From an uncultured Kordiimonas sp. (GTDB lineage Bacteria > Pseudomonadota > Alphaproteobacteria > Sphingomonadales > Kordiimonadaceae): a DNA stretch of 64,000 bases. Below are positions 28,007-37,511 of the stretch, one piece after another. The stretch is from positions 1,178,001 to 1,242,000 of the forward strand of contig CANLMI010000001.1 in NCBI GenBank assembly GCA_947492375.1. Reading direction: 5' to 3'. The notes under the pieces are model-generated. The model had not been told where the DNA came from. It saw nothing but the letters and a program-made list of their open reading frames with translations, and did no database searches. The translations under genes and the position numbers were made by a program. Positions within the stretch are counted from its first letter, which is position 1; the number at the start of each line of letters is the position of its first letter.

Positions 28007-29440
28007 ATGTTCAAAATGAGTGAACCCCAAACGCTTTATGACAAATTAATCAACAGTCATACGGTAAAGAAGCTGGATGATGACGGCCATGTTTTGCTAT
28101 ACATAGACCGACACATCATCAATGAATATACTAGCCCACAAGCGTTCAGTGGACTGCGTGAAAAAGACCGAGACGTCTGGCGGCCCTGCACCACCCTTGC
28201 GGTTGTTGATCATGTCAATTCAACTGAGCCGGAACGCGTTGACTTTTCTCGCGACGAGTCTGGTGCCCTGCAAATGAAATACCTTGCCGAGAACTGCGAG
28301 AAGTTTGGCATCGAACTTTTCGACCTTCTCGATAAGCGTCAGGGCATCGAACATGTTGTAGCACCCGAGCAAGGCCTCGTTTTACCGGGAATGGTAATAG
28401 CAGCCGGTGATAGCCACACGACAACATACGGTGCCTTGGGTGCATTTGGCTTTGGGATTGGCACGTCTGAAATTGAACATCTATTGGCCACCCAAACTCT
28501 GGTTTACAAGCGCCTTAAAACGATGCGAATTTGCATCGAAGGTAAGCTCGGTCTGGGTGTAACCTCCAAAGATTTAATCATGGCTGTCATCAAAAAAATT
28601 GGAGCGTCCGGTGCAACGGGTTTTGTCCTCGAGTTCTGTGGTTCCACCATTGAGGCTCTAAGCGTCGAAGCACGAATGACCATGTGTAATATGGCGGTTG
28701 AGGCTGGCGCTCGCGGCGCATATATGGCGCCCGACGAAAAGGTATTTTCATATCTTAAATACAAACCTCGTGCACCGAAGGGGCCGCTATGGGTTCAAGC
28801 GGTCAAAAAATGGCAATCGCTCTGCTCGGACGAAGGAGCGAAGTTTGATCAAGAGCTGAGTATCGATGCCACCGCGATAGAGCCAATGGTTTCGTGGGGC
28901 ATTAGTCCCGATCAAGCAGAAACAATATCCGGGTCTGTACCACATCCTGATAAGGCTTCTAACCAGACAACACGTCGCGCAATTGAGCAAGCATTGGCAT
29001 ATATGGGGCTCGAGCCCAATTCCCCCTTGGAAACAATAAATATTACCCATGCCTTCATTGGCTCTTGCACAAATGCGCGTATTGAAGACCTACGCCAAGT
29101 TGCAGAGGTTCTCGGTGGTAGAAAAATCGCCGCCGGCGTGCGCGCCATCATCGTGCCCGGTTCTTCTCTCGTTCGTCAACAAGCCGAAGATGAAGGCCTG
29201 GCTGACATATTTCGGTCTGCTGGTTTTGAATGGCGACAGTCAGGCTGCTCGCTGTGCCTAGCTATGAACGACGATGTACTTCAGCCGGGTGAACGGTGTG
29301 CGTCCAGCACCAACAGGAATTTTGAAGGCAGACAGGGCGCAGGGGCCCGCACTCACTTGATGAGTCCAGCTATGGTTGCAGCGGCAGCCGTTGCCGGGCA
29401 TCTGATAGACATAAGAAAACTTAGACAGGAGCGTCTGTGA
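28007..29440 (+). CDS. leuC: Isopropylmalate dehydratase large subunit-type hydro-lyase
   Basis: A 477-residue aconitase-superfamily protein with the LeuC landmarks LLYIDRHIINEYTSPQAF, VIAAGDSHTTTYGALGAFGFGIGTSE, the iron-sulfur cysteines in FIGSCTNARIEDL and SGCSLCLAMNDD, and the RNFEGRQG substrate loop. It forms a [4Fe-4S] enzyme with LeuD. Leucine biosynthesis is the default role, but no leuA or leuB is near, and the neighbours are a carboxylate transporter, a TtdR/DmlR-like regulator and hydrolases. A related 2-hydroxyacid such as citramalate or malate derivatives is therefore an alternative. The leuD start overlaps its stop (TGATG). Confidence 0.85.
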   Translation: MFKMSEPQTLYDKLINSHTVKKLDDDGHVLLYIDRHIINEYTSPQAFSGLREKDRDVWRPCTTLAVVDHVNSTEPERVDFSRDESGALQMKYLAENCEKFGIELFDLLDKRQGIEHVVAPEQGLVLPGMVIAAGDSHTTTYGALGAFGFGIGTSEIEHLLATQTLVYKRLKTMRICIEGKLGLGVTSKDLIMAVIKKIGASGATGFVLEFCGSTIEALSVEARMTMCNMAVEAGARGAYMAPDEKVFSYLKYKPRAPKGPLWVQAVKKWQSLCSDEGAKFDQELSIDATAIEPMVSWGISPDQAETISGSVPHPDKASNQTTRRAIEQALAYMGLEPNSPLETINITHAFIGSCTNARIEDLRQVAEVLGGRKIAAGVRAIIVPGSSLVRQQAEDEGLADIFRSAGFEWRQSGCSLCLAMNDDVLQPGERCASSTNRNFEGRQGAGARTHLMSPAMVAAAAVAGHLIDIRKLRQERL

Positions 29441-30054
29441 TGGAACCATTTAAGATTGTTTCTGGTCTTGCTGCGCCGATGATGACAGCCAATATCGATA
29501 CCGACGTAATCATGCCTAAGCAGTTTTTGAAGGGGATTGACCGCAAAGGATTAGACCGCGGGGTATTTTTTGATCAGAGGTTTTTGGACGACGGCAGCAC
29601 CAACCCTGAATTTGTTCTGAACACAGCCCAATATAAAGGTGCCAAGTTTTTGCTAACAGGGCCAAATTTTGGATGTGGCTCCAGTAGAGAACATGCGGTT
29701 TGGGGCCTGCGGCAACTTGGTATTCAAGCGCTTATTGGAACGACTTTTGCTGGAATATTTTTTGATAATTGCATGCGAAACGGAGTGCTTGCCGCCACCC
29801 TTAAACAGGATGAGCTCGACCATCTGGTGTCTCTTGTTACAAAAAACCCAAGTGTGCGTATATCGATTAATTTAATTGAGCAAGTAATATCCCTTGATGG
29901 CAAAATAGATATCAAGTTCGAGATTGACCAGCTTCGTAAGAACACTTTGATCGAAGGGTTAGACCCGATAGGTTCTACGTTACAGCATCGTCAGGCAATT
30001 TTGGACTTTGAGCAAAAGCACTTGCAAGATAATCCCTGGCTAGCTGATCGATAA
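29440..30054 (+). CDS. leuD: Isopropylmalate dehydratase small subunit-type protein
   Basis: A 204-residue swivel-domain protein: ANIDTDVIMPKQFLK at the N-terminus, GPNFGCGSSREHAVWGLRQLGI in the substrate-binding loop, and ALIGTTFAGIFFDNCMRNG. It pairs with the upstream large subunit to isomerise or hydrate a 2-hydroxyacid. The start is the ATG whose A is the last base of the leuC stop (TGATG); the track's GTG one codon earlier is also possible. The subunit is complete. Whether it serves leucine synthesis or an accessory catabolic pathway depends on whether another leuCD exists in the genome. Confidence 0.86.
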   Translation: MEPFKIVSGLAAPMMTANIDTDVIMPKQFLKGIDRKGLDRGVFFDQRFLDDGSTNPEFVLNTAQYKGAKFLLTGPNFGCGSSREHAVWGLRQLGIQALIGTTFAGIFFDNCMRNGVLAATLKQDELDHLVSLVTKNPSVRISINLIEQVISLDGKIDIKFEIDQLRKNTLIEGLDPIGSTLQHRQAILDFEQKHLQDNPWLADR

Positions 30055-30059
30055 CCTCT

Positions 30060-30935
30060 TTATTTGAAGAAACGTAGAGCGCGCTCTACCAACGCGCCCG
30101 GCACCTCTTCGGGGATATAATGCCCTGCAGGCAATGCCTCACCTTGCACATCGCTTGCAACTTTTTGCCATTCGGCAAGAACATCAAAACACTGCCCAAC
30201 TGCACCAAATTCACCCCAAAGAATTTCTACCGGCATTGTAAGCTTTTTACCTGCATCACGGTCAGTTCTATCATGAGCTAAATCGATTGTGGCGCTGGCA
30301 CGATAGTCTTCGCATATACTTTCAGCGGTCCCTTTAATACGAATACACCTTCGATATTCAGCAAGTGCTTCATCACTGAAGTGTTTCATACCTTCGCTAC
30401 GAACTGCCATTATACCGATTAAATAAGCATCAGGATCAGCTTTTATCAAAAGTTCAGGTAACGGCTTGGGTCGAATTAAGAAAAACCAGTGCCAATAAGC
30501 ACGCGCGAAAGTCTCGTTTGTTCCTTCGTACATTGAAAGTGTTGGTGCGATATCCAACAACATCATACGCTTGACCGCATCAGGGTGATCAGCTGCCAAA
30601 CGGTGTGCCACCCGTGCGCCGCGATCATGAGCCAACACCTGAAATTCCTGAAAATCGAGTGACGCCATCAGTTTAATCAAGTCTTTTGCCATGACCCGCT
30701 TCGAGTATGGCGTGTGATGTTCGTCAGATACAGGCCTTGAACTATCCCCGCAGCCTCGAAGATCAGCGAGAACAACAGTGAAATGCTCACTCAATTGATC
30801 AGCAACTTTGTGCCAAATAACGTGTGTCTGGGGATGGCCATGAATTAAAAGCAAGGGAGGACCACCGCCCCGCATTCTATAAAAAATGCTCACACCTTCA
30901 TGACTAAAAGTATCTGTACTAAAGCCGCTTAACAT
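30060..30935 (-). CDS. Fluoroacetate-dehalogenase-like alpha/beta hydrolase
   Basis: A 291-residue alpha/beta hydrolase of the haloacetate dehalogenase group. The nucleophile Asp104 lies in LAHDRGARVAHR, with Arg105 and Arg108 positioned to bind a carboxylate. Asp128 (LLDIAPT) and His272 (PAGHYIPEE) complete the triad. The residues known to stabilise fluoride in the Rhodopseudomonas enzyme (His155, Trp156, Tyr219) have counterparts at His149, Trp150 (YWHWFF) and Tyr211 (CEDYRAS). The motif set is thus complete as I recall it, although real substrates of such paralogs are often epoxides or other haloacids. Divergent from the LysR regulator, tail-to-tail with leuD. Confidence 0.82.
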   Translation of the reverse strand: MLSGFSTDTFSHEGVSIFYRMRGGGPPLLLIHGHPQTHVIWHKVADQLSEHFTVVLADLRGCGDSSRPVSDEHHTPYSKRVMAKDLIKLMASLDFQEFQVLAHDRGARVAHRLAADHPDAVKRMMLLDIAPTLSMYEGTNETFARAYWHWFFLIRPKPLPELLIKADPDAYLIGIMAVRSEGMKHFSDEALAEYRRCIRIKGTAESICEDYRASATIDLAHDRTDRDAGKKLTMPVEILWGEFGAVGQCFDVLAEWQKVASDVQGEALPAGHYIPEEVPGALVERALRFFK

Positions 30936-30962
30936 GAACGTATGCCTTTCGATTTGAATCCA

Positions 30963-30994
30963 GCATCACACTAATTGGAATGTTGCATCACACT
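30963..30994. promoter_or_regulatory. Direct repeat in the hydrolase/LysR divergent promoter
   Basis: GCATCACACT occurs twice (30963-30972 and 30985-30994), each followed by AATT or CAATT. The start-to-start spacing is 22 bp, about two helical turns, between two divergent genes, one of which is a LysR regulator. That placement suggests an operator, but there is no experimental or comparative support here. Confidence 0.45.
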
Positions 30995-31048
30995 CAATTA
31001 TCAATCATTATTCATGGCGTAAATACCGAATTTATGCTGGGAATATTC

Positions 31049-32005
31049 ATGAATTGGAAACAATTGCCCCAAACCGAAGACTTGTCCGTTTTCCTGTCCG
31101 TGGTAAAAAATGGTAGTTTCGTATCAGCAGCACATGATTTGGGCATGTCTCCGGCTTATGTAAGCAAACGAATACAGGTGCTGGAAAGCTCTCTAAATAC
31201 TAAACTGTTCCACAGAACAACCCGTTCCATTGCCCTCACTGACGATGGACAATGCACCGCTGATTGGTCCGCTAAAGTTCTGGCTAACATTGACGAATTA
31301 TTTTCCAATCTTTCTGATGCTAAAGCTAATCCGGCTGGGCGACTGATGATATGCAGCACTTTCGGCTTTGGTCGTGTCCATGTAGGGCCCGCGCTTACCA
31401 AACTTGTTGAGCAGTATCCTGAATTGGATGTCCGGCTGGAGCTATACGACCGCGCCGTGGATATTGTGCATGAAGGCTTCGATCTTGAAATACGTGTTGG
31501 TGATGACCTCCCAGAACATCATGTTGCAAAAATGCTTGTAGCCAACCACCGAATTCTATGCGCCTCTCCCTGTTACATTGCTGAAAACGGAGTACCCGAG
31601 ACATTAGAGCAGCTCCGTACACATCAGTGTCTAGCGATAAGGGAGCGCGGCATCAACTATGGAACTTGGTGTCTGGAAGACCTGAATGGTGAGAAACATA
31701 CAGTCAAAGTAGATGGAACCCTATCAAGCAACAACGGTGAAGTTTTGGTCAACTGGGCGCTTGACGGCAAAGGTATTTTGCTTCGATCTTATTGGGATGT
31801 GAGAGAAAAAATAAAAGCTGGCGACCTTGTTCACATTCTATCCGACTATTCCCAAAGTGCAAATGTTTGGGCCATTTACCCAACAAAATCATCACAGTCA
31901 GCCAAAATGCGCCTTAGTTTAGATTTCTTAAGGCAGCATTTCGAAACTGAAATTCGAGATCAAAGAAGTGACAAGGTATCAAGTGAAAGCAAACACATAT
32001 TGTGA
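31049..32005 (+). CDS. LysR-family regulator, TtdR/DmlR-like
   Basis: A 318-residue LysR protein counting from the ATG at 31049. Its N-terminal winged helix reads LPQTEDLSVFLSVVKNGSFVSAAHDLGMSPAYVSKRIQVLE, which is close in pattern to E. coli TtdR/DmlR, regulators of tartrate and malate use. The effector domain follows (RLMICSTFGFGRVHVGPALTKL). The track start is 69 bp upstream, but that extension has no family match; GGGAA precedes the chosen ATG. It lies between a hydrolase (divergent) and a dicarboxylate transporter (downstream), so I infer it senses a small organic acid and controls this cluster. Confidence 0.86.
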   Translation: MNWKQLPQTEDLSVFLSVVKNGSFVSAAHDLGMSPAYVSKRIQVLESSLNTKLFHRTTRSIALTDDGQCTADWSAKVLANIDELFSNLSDAKANPAGRLMICSTFGFGRVHVGPALTKLVEQYPELDVRLELYDRAVDIVHEGFDLEIRVGDDLPEHHVAKMLVANHRILCASPCYIAENGVPETLEQLRTHQCLAIRERGINYGTWCLEDLNGEKHTVKVDGTLSSNNGEVLVNWALDGKGILLRSYWDVREKIKAGDLVHILSDYSQSANVWAIYPTKSSQSAKMRLSLDFLRQHFETEIRDQRSDKVSSESKHIL

Positions 32006-32129
32006 AGAGTGACATAACAATCAATGCGTGGCGACATCATATTGCTCGCGCTATTATCAAACAGATCACTATTCGCGGAAAAAATATTAGTCTTTATACC
32101 CAAACTAAGTGTGAAAAAGGGGGCAGCCT

Positions 32130-33560
32130 GTGAATTATTCCCAAATTATCGGCTTTTGGATAGGTGTCATTGGTCTAGCCTTTACCATTATGGCACCTGC
32201 GCCGGGTTCTATGACAGAGATTGCATGGTTAACAACAGGCGTCGCCATTTTACTTGCTTCCTGGTGGGCAACTGAAGTTTTGCCCATCCCCGTCACATCG
32301 TTATTACCTTTATTTTTGTTTCCCGCTCTTGGTCTCATGAGCATGGCCGAAACGGCTGTTCAATATTCGCGTCCGACCATATTTTTGATGTTAGGTGGCT
32401 TCATCATATCCACCGCCTTGGTTCGCTGGAACCTGCATCAAAGAATAGCGCTTCATATTCTTGCTCGCTCGGGCAGTGATCCAAAGCGGCTTATCGCAGG
32501 TTTTATGCTAGCAACTGCGGTTCTCTCTATGTGGATAAGCAACACGGCGTCAACGCTTATGATGTTACCGATTGCGCATTCGGTCGCAGACGAAATTCTT
32601 AAAAAAGAACCAGCAAACAATACGTTCCTCATTTGCCTTTTGTTGAGCATTGCATATGCCGCCAGCATAGGCGGACTTGGTACGCCGATAGGTACACCCC
32701 CAAATCTTTTTGTGGTGAGCTATATGCGAGAAAACTATGACGTGGAGATTAGTTTTCTAACCTGGATGAGTGTTGGTGTACCGGCAGTGTTCGCTCTATT
32801 GCCATTAGCATGGGTTATTTTGACAAAATTTGCCTTCCCATTTGAATTAAAAGCTGAAGGAAATGCAAACCTCTTAATCCATCAACAATTGAAAGACCTT
32901 GGGCCACTGACGACTGCAGAACGACGTGTTTCAATAATATTTGCCGCCATAGCAACCTGTTGGGTACTACGCGTTCCAATTCAGGAAAGTTTTGGTGTTC
33001 TTCTCTGGGTTAATGACGGTGCCATTGCAATTATGGGTGCTACCGCATTATTCGCTGTGCCATCTGGCAATGCCAATGAACGCCGCCCCCTTTTGGATTG
33101 GAGCTGCGCACCTGATTTGCCTTGGGGTGTTTTGCTTTTGTTTGGTGGCGGCCTTAGCCTTGCTGCAGCCGTGGAATCATCTGGCCTTGCTCTCTGGTTA
33201 GGTCAAAACCTATCGAGCTTAGATGGCCTTCACATAATATTGGTGTTGTTTTGCATGGTCACTTTGATGGTGTTTTTAACAGAAATGACAAGTAACACCG
33301 CCAGTACAGCAGCTTTATTGCCAGTCCTTGCAGCGCTTGCGGTTGGGATTGGCACAGACCCTTTACTGCTGTTTATGGCAGTTGCGTTATCTGCGAGTTG
33401 TGCCTTTATGCTTCCTGTCGCAACGCCGCCAAATGCCATTGTTTTCTCAACCGGATCGGTCAAGGTCCCTCACATGGTCAAAGCTGGCTTTAGATTGAAT
33501 CTGGTTTGTATTTTTGTTGTGACCGGGCTGGCATATTTGCTCGTGCCTTTTATGTTTTGA
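32130..33560 (+). CDS. SLC13/DASS family anion transporter
   Basis: A 476-residue polytopic membrane protein with about 11-12 hydrophobic segments. Two copies of the sodium-site SNTAS motif are visible (MWISNTASTLMMLP and EMTSNTASTAALLP), each followed by a conserved proline-rich segment (GTPIGTPPNLF and LPVATPPNAIVF). That arrangement is diagnostic of the divalent anion:Na+ symporter family, which takes up succinate, malate, tartrate, citrate or sulfate. The start is GTG at 32130, after AAAGGGGGC. It follows the LysR gene by 124 bp. With the leuCD-type enzyme it suggests uptake and processing of a C4-C5 acid. Confidence 0.9.
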   Translation: MNYSQIIGFWIGVIGLAFTIMAPAPGSMTEIAWLTTGVAILLASWWATEVLPIPVTSLLPLFLFPALGLMSMAETAVQYSRPTIFLMLGGFIISTALVRWNLHQRIALHILARSGSDPKRLIAGFMLATAVLSMWISNTASTLMMLPIAHSVADEILKKEPANNTFLICLLLSIAYAASIGGLGTPIGTPPNLFVVSYMRENYDVEISFLTWMSVGVPAVFALLPLAWVILTKFAFPFELKAEGNANLLIHQQLKDLGPLTTAERRVSIIFAAIATCWVLRVPIQESFGVLLWVNDGAIAIMGATALFAVPSGNANERRPLLDWSCAPDLPWGVLLLFGGGLSLAAAVESSGLALWLGQNLSSLDGLHIILVLFCMVTLMVFLTEMTSNTASTAALLPVLAALAVGIGTDPLLLFMAVALSASCAFMLPVATPPNAIVFSTGSVKVPHMVKAGFRLNLVCIFVVTGLAYLLVPFMF

Positions 33561-33630
33561 CGCGCCAAAAGGCATCACAAATATCGTTTATTGGGAGCAA
33601 ACTATTCTGAGCCCCTGCGAGATTAACCTT

Positions 33631-35412
33631 CTATGGCTCTTCTCCCGAATAGACGATCTTGCCGTCCACTATTGTTTTAACAATCTTCGTCTCGGAAATA
33701 TCAATCGGATCAATTTTAGTAATATCGTTTTCCAAGATAATGATGTCGGCTTTCTTACCCACCTCTATAGAACCAACAAGGTGATCCATGAAAACCTGTT
33801 TAGCACCATTTATAGTATAGACCTTTAACATATCCATCACGGAGACAGCTTGCGAAACACCACGGACAAAAGCTGTATCACCTTGTTGGCCGGGATAAGG
33901 GGAACCCCGGGTAACCGCCGCTTCTATGCCGAAAAGTGGTCTGTCATCTGGTGTAACAGGCTGATCAGCAGAGCCGCTCATATGAACACCTTCATCAATC
34001 ATTTTCTTGAAATGATACTCTTGATCAAATCGCTGCTCACCAAGCATCTGAAGCTCCAATGCGCTAAAAACAGGCTCACCATACGACCAAATGGGCGAGA
34101 TCGCCGCATATATATCCAGTTCTCCCATTCTTTCTATATCTTCAGGTATAACGAAATTTGCATGTATCAGGGTATGGCGGGCGTCACGGCCACCGTTTTT
34201 TTTAGCTGCAAGCTCAACACTATCGATAAACAAGCGAGCAGATGCGTCACCCATTGCGTGGGTTTGCATTTGATAACCAACAGCATCCAAGGCCACGACC
34301 ATGTCTTTATATTGTTGTTCAGGCCAATTGAGTGAACCTCGATAATCAGATGCCACTTCAGCCGTCTCAGCATAAGGCTCTAATAGATAGGCGCTCTTGC
34401 CTTCAGGAACACCGTCCAAAAAGGTCTTGATACCATTAACCATTTGCCAATCAGAAACATATTTCTGCGCTTCGTTTAACTCAGCGATTGCTTCTTCGAT
34501 CGATAGACCATTAGGTGTCACTCTTGTTAGATAATTAACCCGCACCCTGGCCTTACCCGATTTAAAATATTCATCTAGCAACGGGCGAACCACAGATGTC
34601 GACAATGATAATGATGAAGCATTTTGAACTGTCGTAATTCCTTTCGCCGATGAGACGCGCTCATACTCCTTAAATGCAGTCAAATACTGTTCGGGTGTTG
34701 TATCCTGTCGCTGAAGGTCGAGATGCAACAAGACGGTGGCATCGGACAGATAGCCTGTTGGATTGCCGCCTGCATCCCTATAAATCTTGCCGCCTGGAGG
34801 GTCGTCAGTTTCTTTAGTGATATTGGACATTCTCAGCGCAACTGAATTCACGAGACGGCCATGAAAAGAAGTGTCAGAAAGTACGACCGGCCTGTCGCTG
34901 ATAATTTCATCAATAAAAGACGAATTTAGCTGACTGTCGTCGAACAAGTTGATCTGCAGGCCTTGTCCAACCAAAACAGGTTTGTTGGGGTTTGCTTTAG
35001 CATAAGTTCTTATATTTTTTCGATAAACTTCCAAGCTAGGTTCGTGCGCATCAAAAATTAGTTCGCTAGACGCCGCTAATTCCCGCTCTGGTGGATGAGA
35101 GTGACCATCAACAAACCCCGGAAGAACCATTTTCCCCGCTAGGTCAACTACTTGAGTATCGTTGTCGATATACGTCTGTACTTCATCGTCATTTCCAACA
35201 AAAACGATCCTGTCCTGCTGAATTGCAACCGCTGACATAACCGAACCTTGTTCGTTCATGGTATACACTGAGCCGTTCTTTATAACCAAGGAAGCGGCTT
35301 GCCCCGGTTCCTGCGTATTGGTATCTGGTTGATCAGAGCAAGCAGGCGTTATACACAGACCAGCACTGACAAAAAGAAAAGATACAAATTTACGCTTACT
35401 GCTCCCAAGCAT
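33631..35412 (-). CDS. YtcJ-like amidohydrolase, secreted (possible lipoprotein)
   Basis: A 593-residue Amidohydrolase_3 protein. The N-terminus has a signal sequence ending in LCITPACSDQ; the cysteine could be lipidated, though TPAC is a poor lipobox. The catalytic domain includes the metal-binding LPGFVDGHSHPPE, MQTHAMGDASARL, TLIHANFV and MSGSADQPV. Members of this group hydrolyse cyclic amides or exocyclic C-N bonds, but most have no known substrate. It faces the transporter gene tail-to-tail and is followed by a paralog. The pair suggests extracytoplasmic processing of related nitrogenous compounds. Confidence 0.85.
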   Translation of the reverse strand: MLGSSKRKFVSFLFVSAGLCITPACSDQPDTNTQEPGQAASLVIKNGSVYTMNEQGSVMSAVAIQQDRIVFVGNDDEVQTYIDNDTQVVDLAGKMVLPGFVDGHSHPPERELAASSELIFDAHEPSLEVYRKNIRTYAKANPNKPVLVGQGLQINLFDDSQLNSSFIDEIISDRPVVLSDTSFHGRLVNSVALRMSNITKETDDPPGGKIYRDAGGNPTGYLSDATVLLHLDLQRQDTTPEQYLTAFKEYERVSSAKGITTVQNASSLSLSTSVVRPLLDEYFKSGKARVRVNYLTRVTPNGLSIEEAIAELNEAQKYVSDWQMVNGIKTFLDGVPEGKSAYLLEPYAETAEVASDYRGSLNWPEQQYKDMVVALDAVGYQMQTHAMGDASARLFIDSVELAAKKNGGRDARHTLIHANFVIPEDIERMGELDIYAAISPIWSYGEPVFSALELQMLGEQRFDQEYHFKKMIDEGVHMSGSADQPVTPDDRPLFGIEAAVTRGSPYPGQQGDTAFVRGVSQAVSVMDMLKVYTINGAKQVFMDHLVGSIEVGKKADIIILENDITKIDPIDISETKIVKTIVDGKIVYSGEEP

Positions 35413-35604
35413 GTACTAGCCTTTCAAATATTCAACCCGATGCATTCTAACTATAACACCTCACAACTATCCAAGCCTCGCTGTAATAACACCCTTTGCC
35501 ACACTGATGGCGGAATATATATTCGGATAATAAACCGGTAAGGCGATTATCATTTATCGAATTCACTTCTGCCGCTGCTGTAGTCATTCGAAATGGTTAT
35601 GAAC

Positions 35605-37323
35605 TCAGGGCTGTACAAAAATTGTTTCGCCGTCATTTACTGTCCGCAGGATTTCAATATCCTTGATTTTGTTAGATACAACTGTTAACGGATTTTCGCT
35701 AAGAATCACATAGTCGGCCTGCTTCCCAACTTCGAGCGACCCTTTGGCATTTTCTTCAAAATTTTGATACGCTGCCGATATGGTTATCGCTCGGAGGGCG
35801 CTTTGTGCTGTCACCCGCTCTTCCGGTCCGAGGACTTTATCGCTTCGGGTATGTCGGTTTACCGCAGCATGCATTAAAAACATCATATCAGGAGGAACAA
35901 CCGGCGCATCATTATGGATGGTATAGGTCACGCCAATATTTTCGGTCGTTGCCAATGGGCTGATCCGGTTGGCGCGTTCTTCGCCAAAAACTTCATCTCT
36001 GTGCCAATCACCCCAATAAAATGTATGCGTCACAAAATATGATGGAATGATGCCCAATTTCTTCATAGAACGGATTTGATCGTCCCGAACAGTCTGGGCA
36101 TGTATCATGACCGGTCGACGATCCGCGGGGCCAAGTTTTTCGGTCGCTTTACTAACCGCTTCGATCATCATATCTGCGCAGGCATCACCATTACAATGCA
36201 TTAGCAGTTGCAGACCTTTAGAAAATAGCGTTTCCACCGCATTGTCGAGTTCACCTTGTGTGTATTTAGGTTTGCCTCGGTAGTCGCGCCCCTGACCTAA
36301 AGGAGGATTGAGATAAGGCTCTGTCATGAAAGCTGTCTTACCTTGGGGTGAACCGTCCGCACTGATTTTTACCCCGGCAACTTTGACCTTGCTGCCATAT
36401 TCATGAGGTGCCACGTGATCGGCAGCCAATGCCTGTTCGTAGCTCGCGTAGTTTGGGTAAGAAATTACATCCATTGTAAACAGCCCCTGCTCGTCAGCTT
36501 GTCGTAGAACAGCCAACAACCCTGCACTAGTTATTCCGTCTTGCGCCGTCGTAATTCCATAGCTTGCGAAAAAGTCTGAAACTTTAGCCATCGAACTCAA
36601 AACTTCATCGGGTTCTTGCTGATACTGCCCAGTCAGCTTGCTATTTGCATTTCCATCAACAACGCCAGTAAGTGCGCCGGTCTCCTCGTCGCGCCAAATC
36701 GTTCCTCCATCAGGGTCCGGGGTAGCATTATTGTACCCTGCCCGTTCAAGTGCGAGGCTATTTCCCACAGAGAGATGACCGGATGTATGATGAAGAACAA
36801 TCGCGTGTGTTGTGGAGATTTTATCAAGGTCGTCGCGCGTTGGATGGCGCTTTTCTGCGAGTAACGAGTCGTCATACCCGAAAGCATAAACAGTCTCTCC
36901 TTCCGGAACCTCGTTCTCCGCAATAAAGTCTCTAACGGATTCTAGCAGTTCTGAGATATTCGTGATGGGGCCGATTGGTGGTGAACGCACTTCAGGAAGC
37001 CCGATGACAAACCGTGGGTACAGGCCGATATGCCCGTGAGCATCGATAAAACCGGGCACAATCGTTTCAGTCTCGTAAATCATAGTTTCTGTGTATTCGC
37101 CTTTGAGGGCGAGAACCTCTTCTCTATCTCCCACCAGAACAACCTCGCCATCTTTTATGGCGAATGCCTCCGCGTTCGGCTGTGCATCATTCATCGTGAT
37201 AACGTTTCCTATGATGATCTGATCTGCAATTACCGTTGAGGTTTGGTCCGAACTAGCTGAAAAAGGTGTATTGCATACCCCCAAGAAGAAACTTACTATG
37301 ACTAGGGTTACACGATAGAGCAT
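35605..37323 (-). CDS. Second YtcJ-like secreted amidohydrolase
   Basis: A 572-residue paralog of the adjacent amidohydrolase. A signal peptide (VTLVIVSFFLGVCNTPFSA) precedes the domain with VPGFIDAHGHIGLYP, LLMHCNGDACADM, PVMIHAQTVRDDQ and TIHNDAPVVPP. The first HxH is HGH instead of the neighbour's HSH, and similarity between the two is moderate, so this is an old duplication or two separate acquisitions. It has no lipobox. 192 bp separates the two genes on the same strand. Substrate unknown. Its upstream side borders the decayed leuC and recombinase fragments. Confidence 0.85.
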   Translation of the reverse strand: MLYRVTLVIVSFFLGVCNTPFSASSDQTSTVIADQIIIGNVITMNDAQPNAEAFAIKDGEVVLVGDREEVLALKGEYTETMIYETETIVPGFIDAHGHIGLYPRFVIGLPEVRSPPIGPITNISELLESVRDFIAENEVPEGETVYAFGYDDSLLAEKRHPTRDDLDKISTTHAIVLHHTSGHLSVGNSLALERAGYNNATPDPDGGTIWRDEETGALTGVVDGNANSKLTGQYQQEPDEVLSSMAKVSDFFASYGITTAQDGITSAGLLAVLRQADEQGLFTMDVISYPNYASYEQALAADHVAPHEYGSKVKVAGVKISADGSPQGKTAFMTEPYLNPPLGQGRDYRGKPKYTQGELDNAVETLFSKGLQLLMHCNGDACADMMIEAVSKATEKLGPADRRPVMIHAQTVRDDQIRSMKKLGIIPSYFVTHTFYWGDWHRDEVFGEERANRISPLATTENIGVTYTIHNDAPVVPPDMMFLMHAAVNRHTRSDKVLGPEERVTAQSALRAITISAAYQNFEENAKGSLEVGKQADYVILSENPLTVVSNKIKDIEILRTVNDGETIFVQP

Positions 37324-37511
37324 ACCGCTTCCTTTTCTTTATGCTGAGCTTCTAGTATCATCAAAATTTACAAATTTTATTCACAAATCATGGTCAGTCT
37401 AGCCGCGTTTGATCTATTGCCGTGACTAGAAATCGATTTAATCTATCAATAAGGTTACTCGCAGCGACCTGTGTTTGAAAGGCTTAAATCGCGAGCGCCA
37501 AAGCGTTGCAG

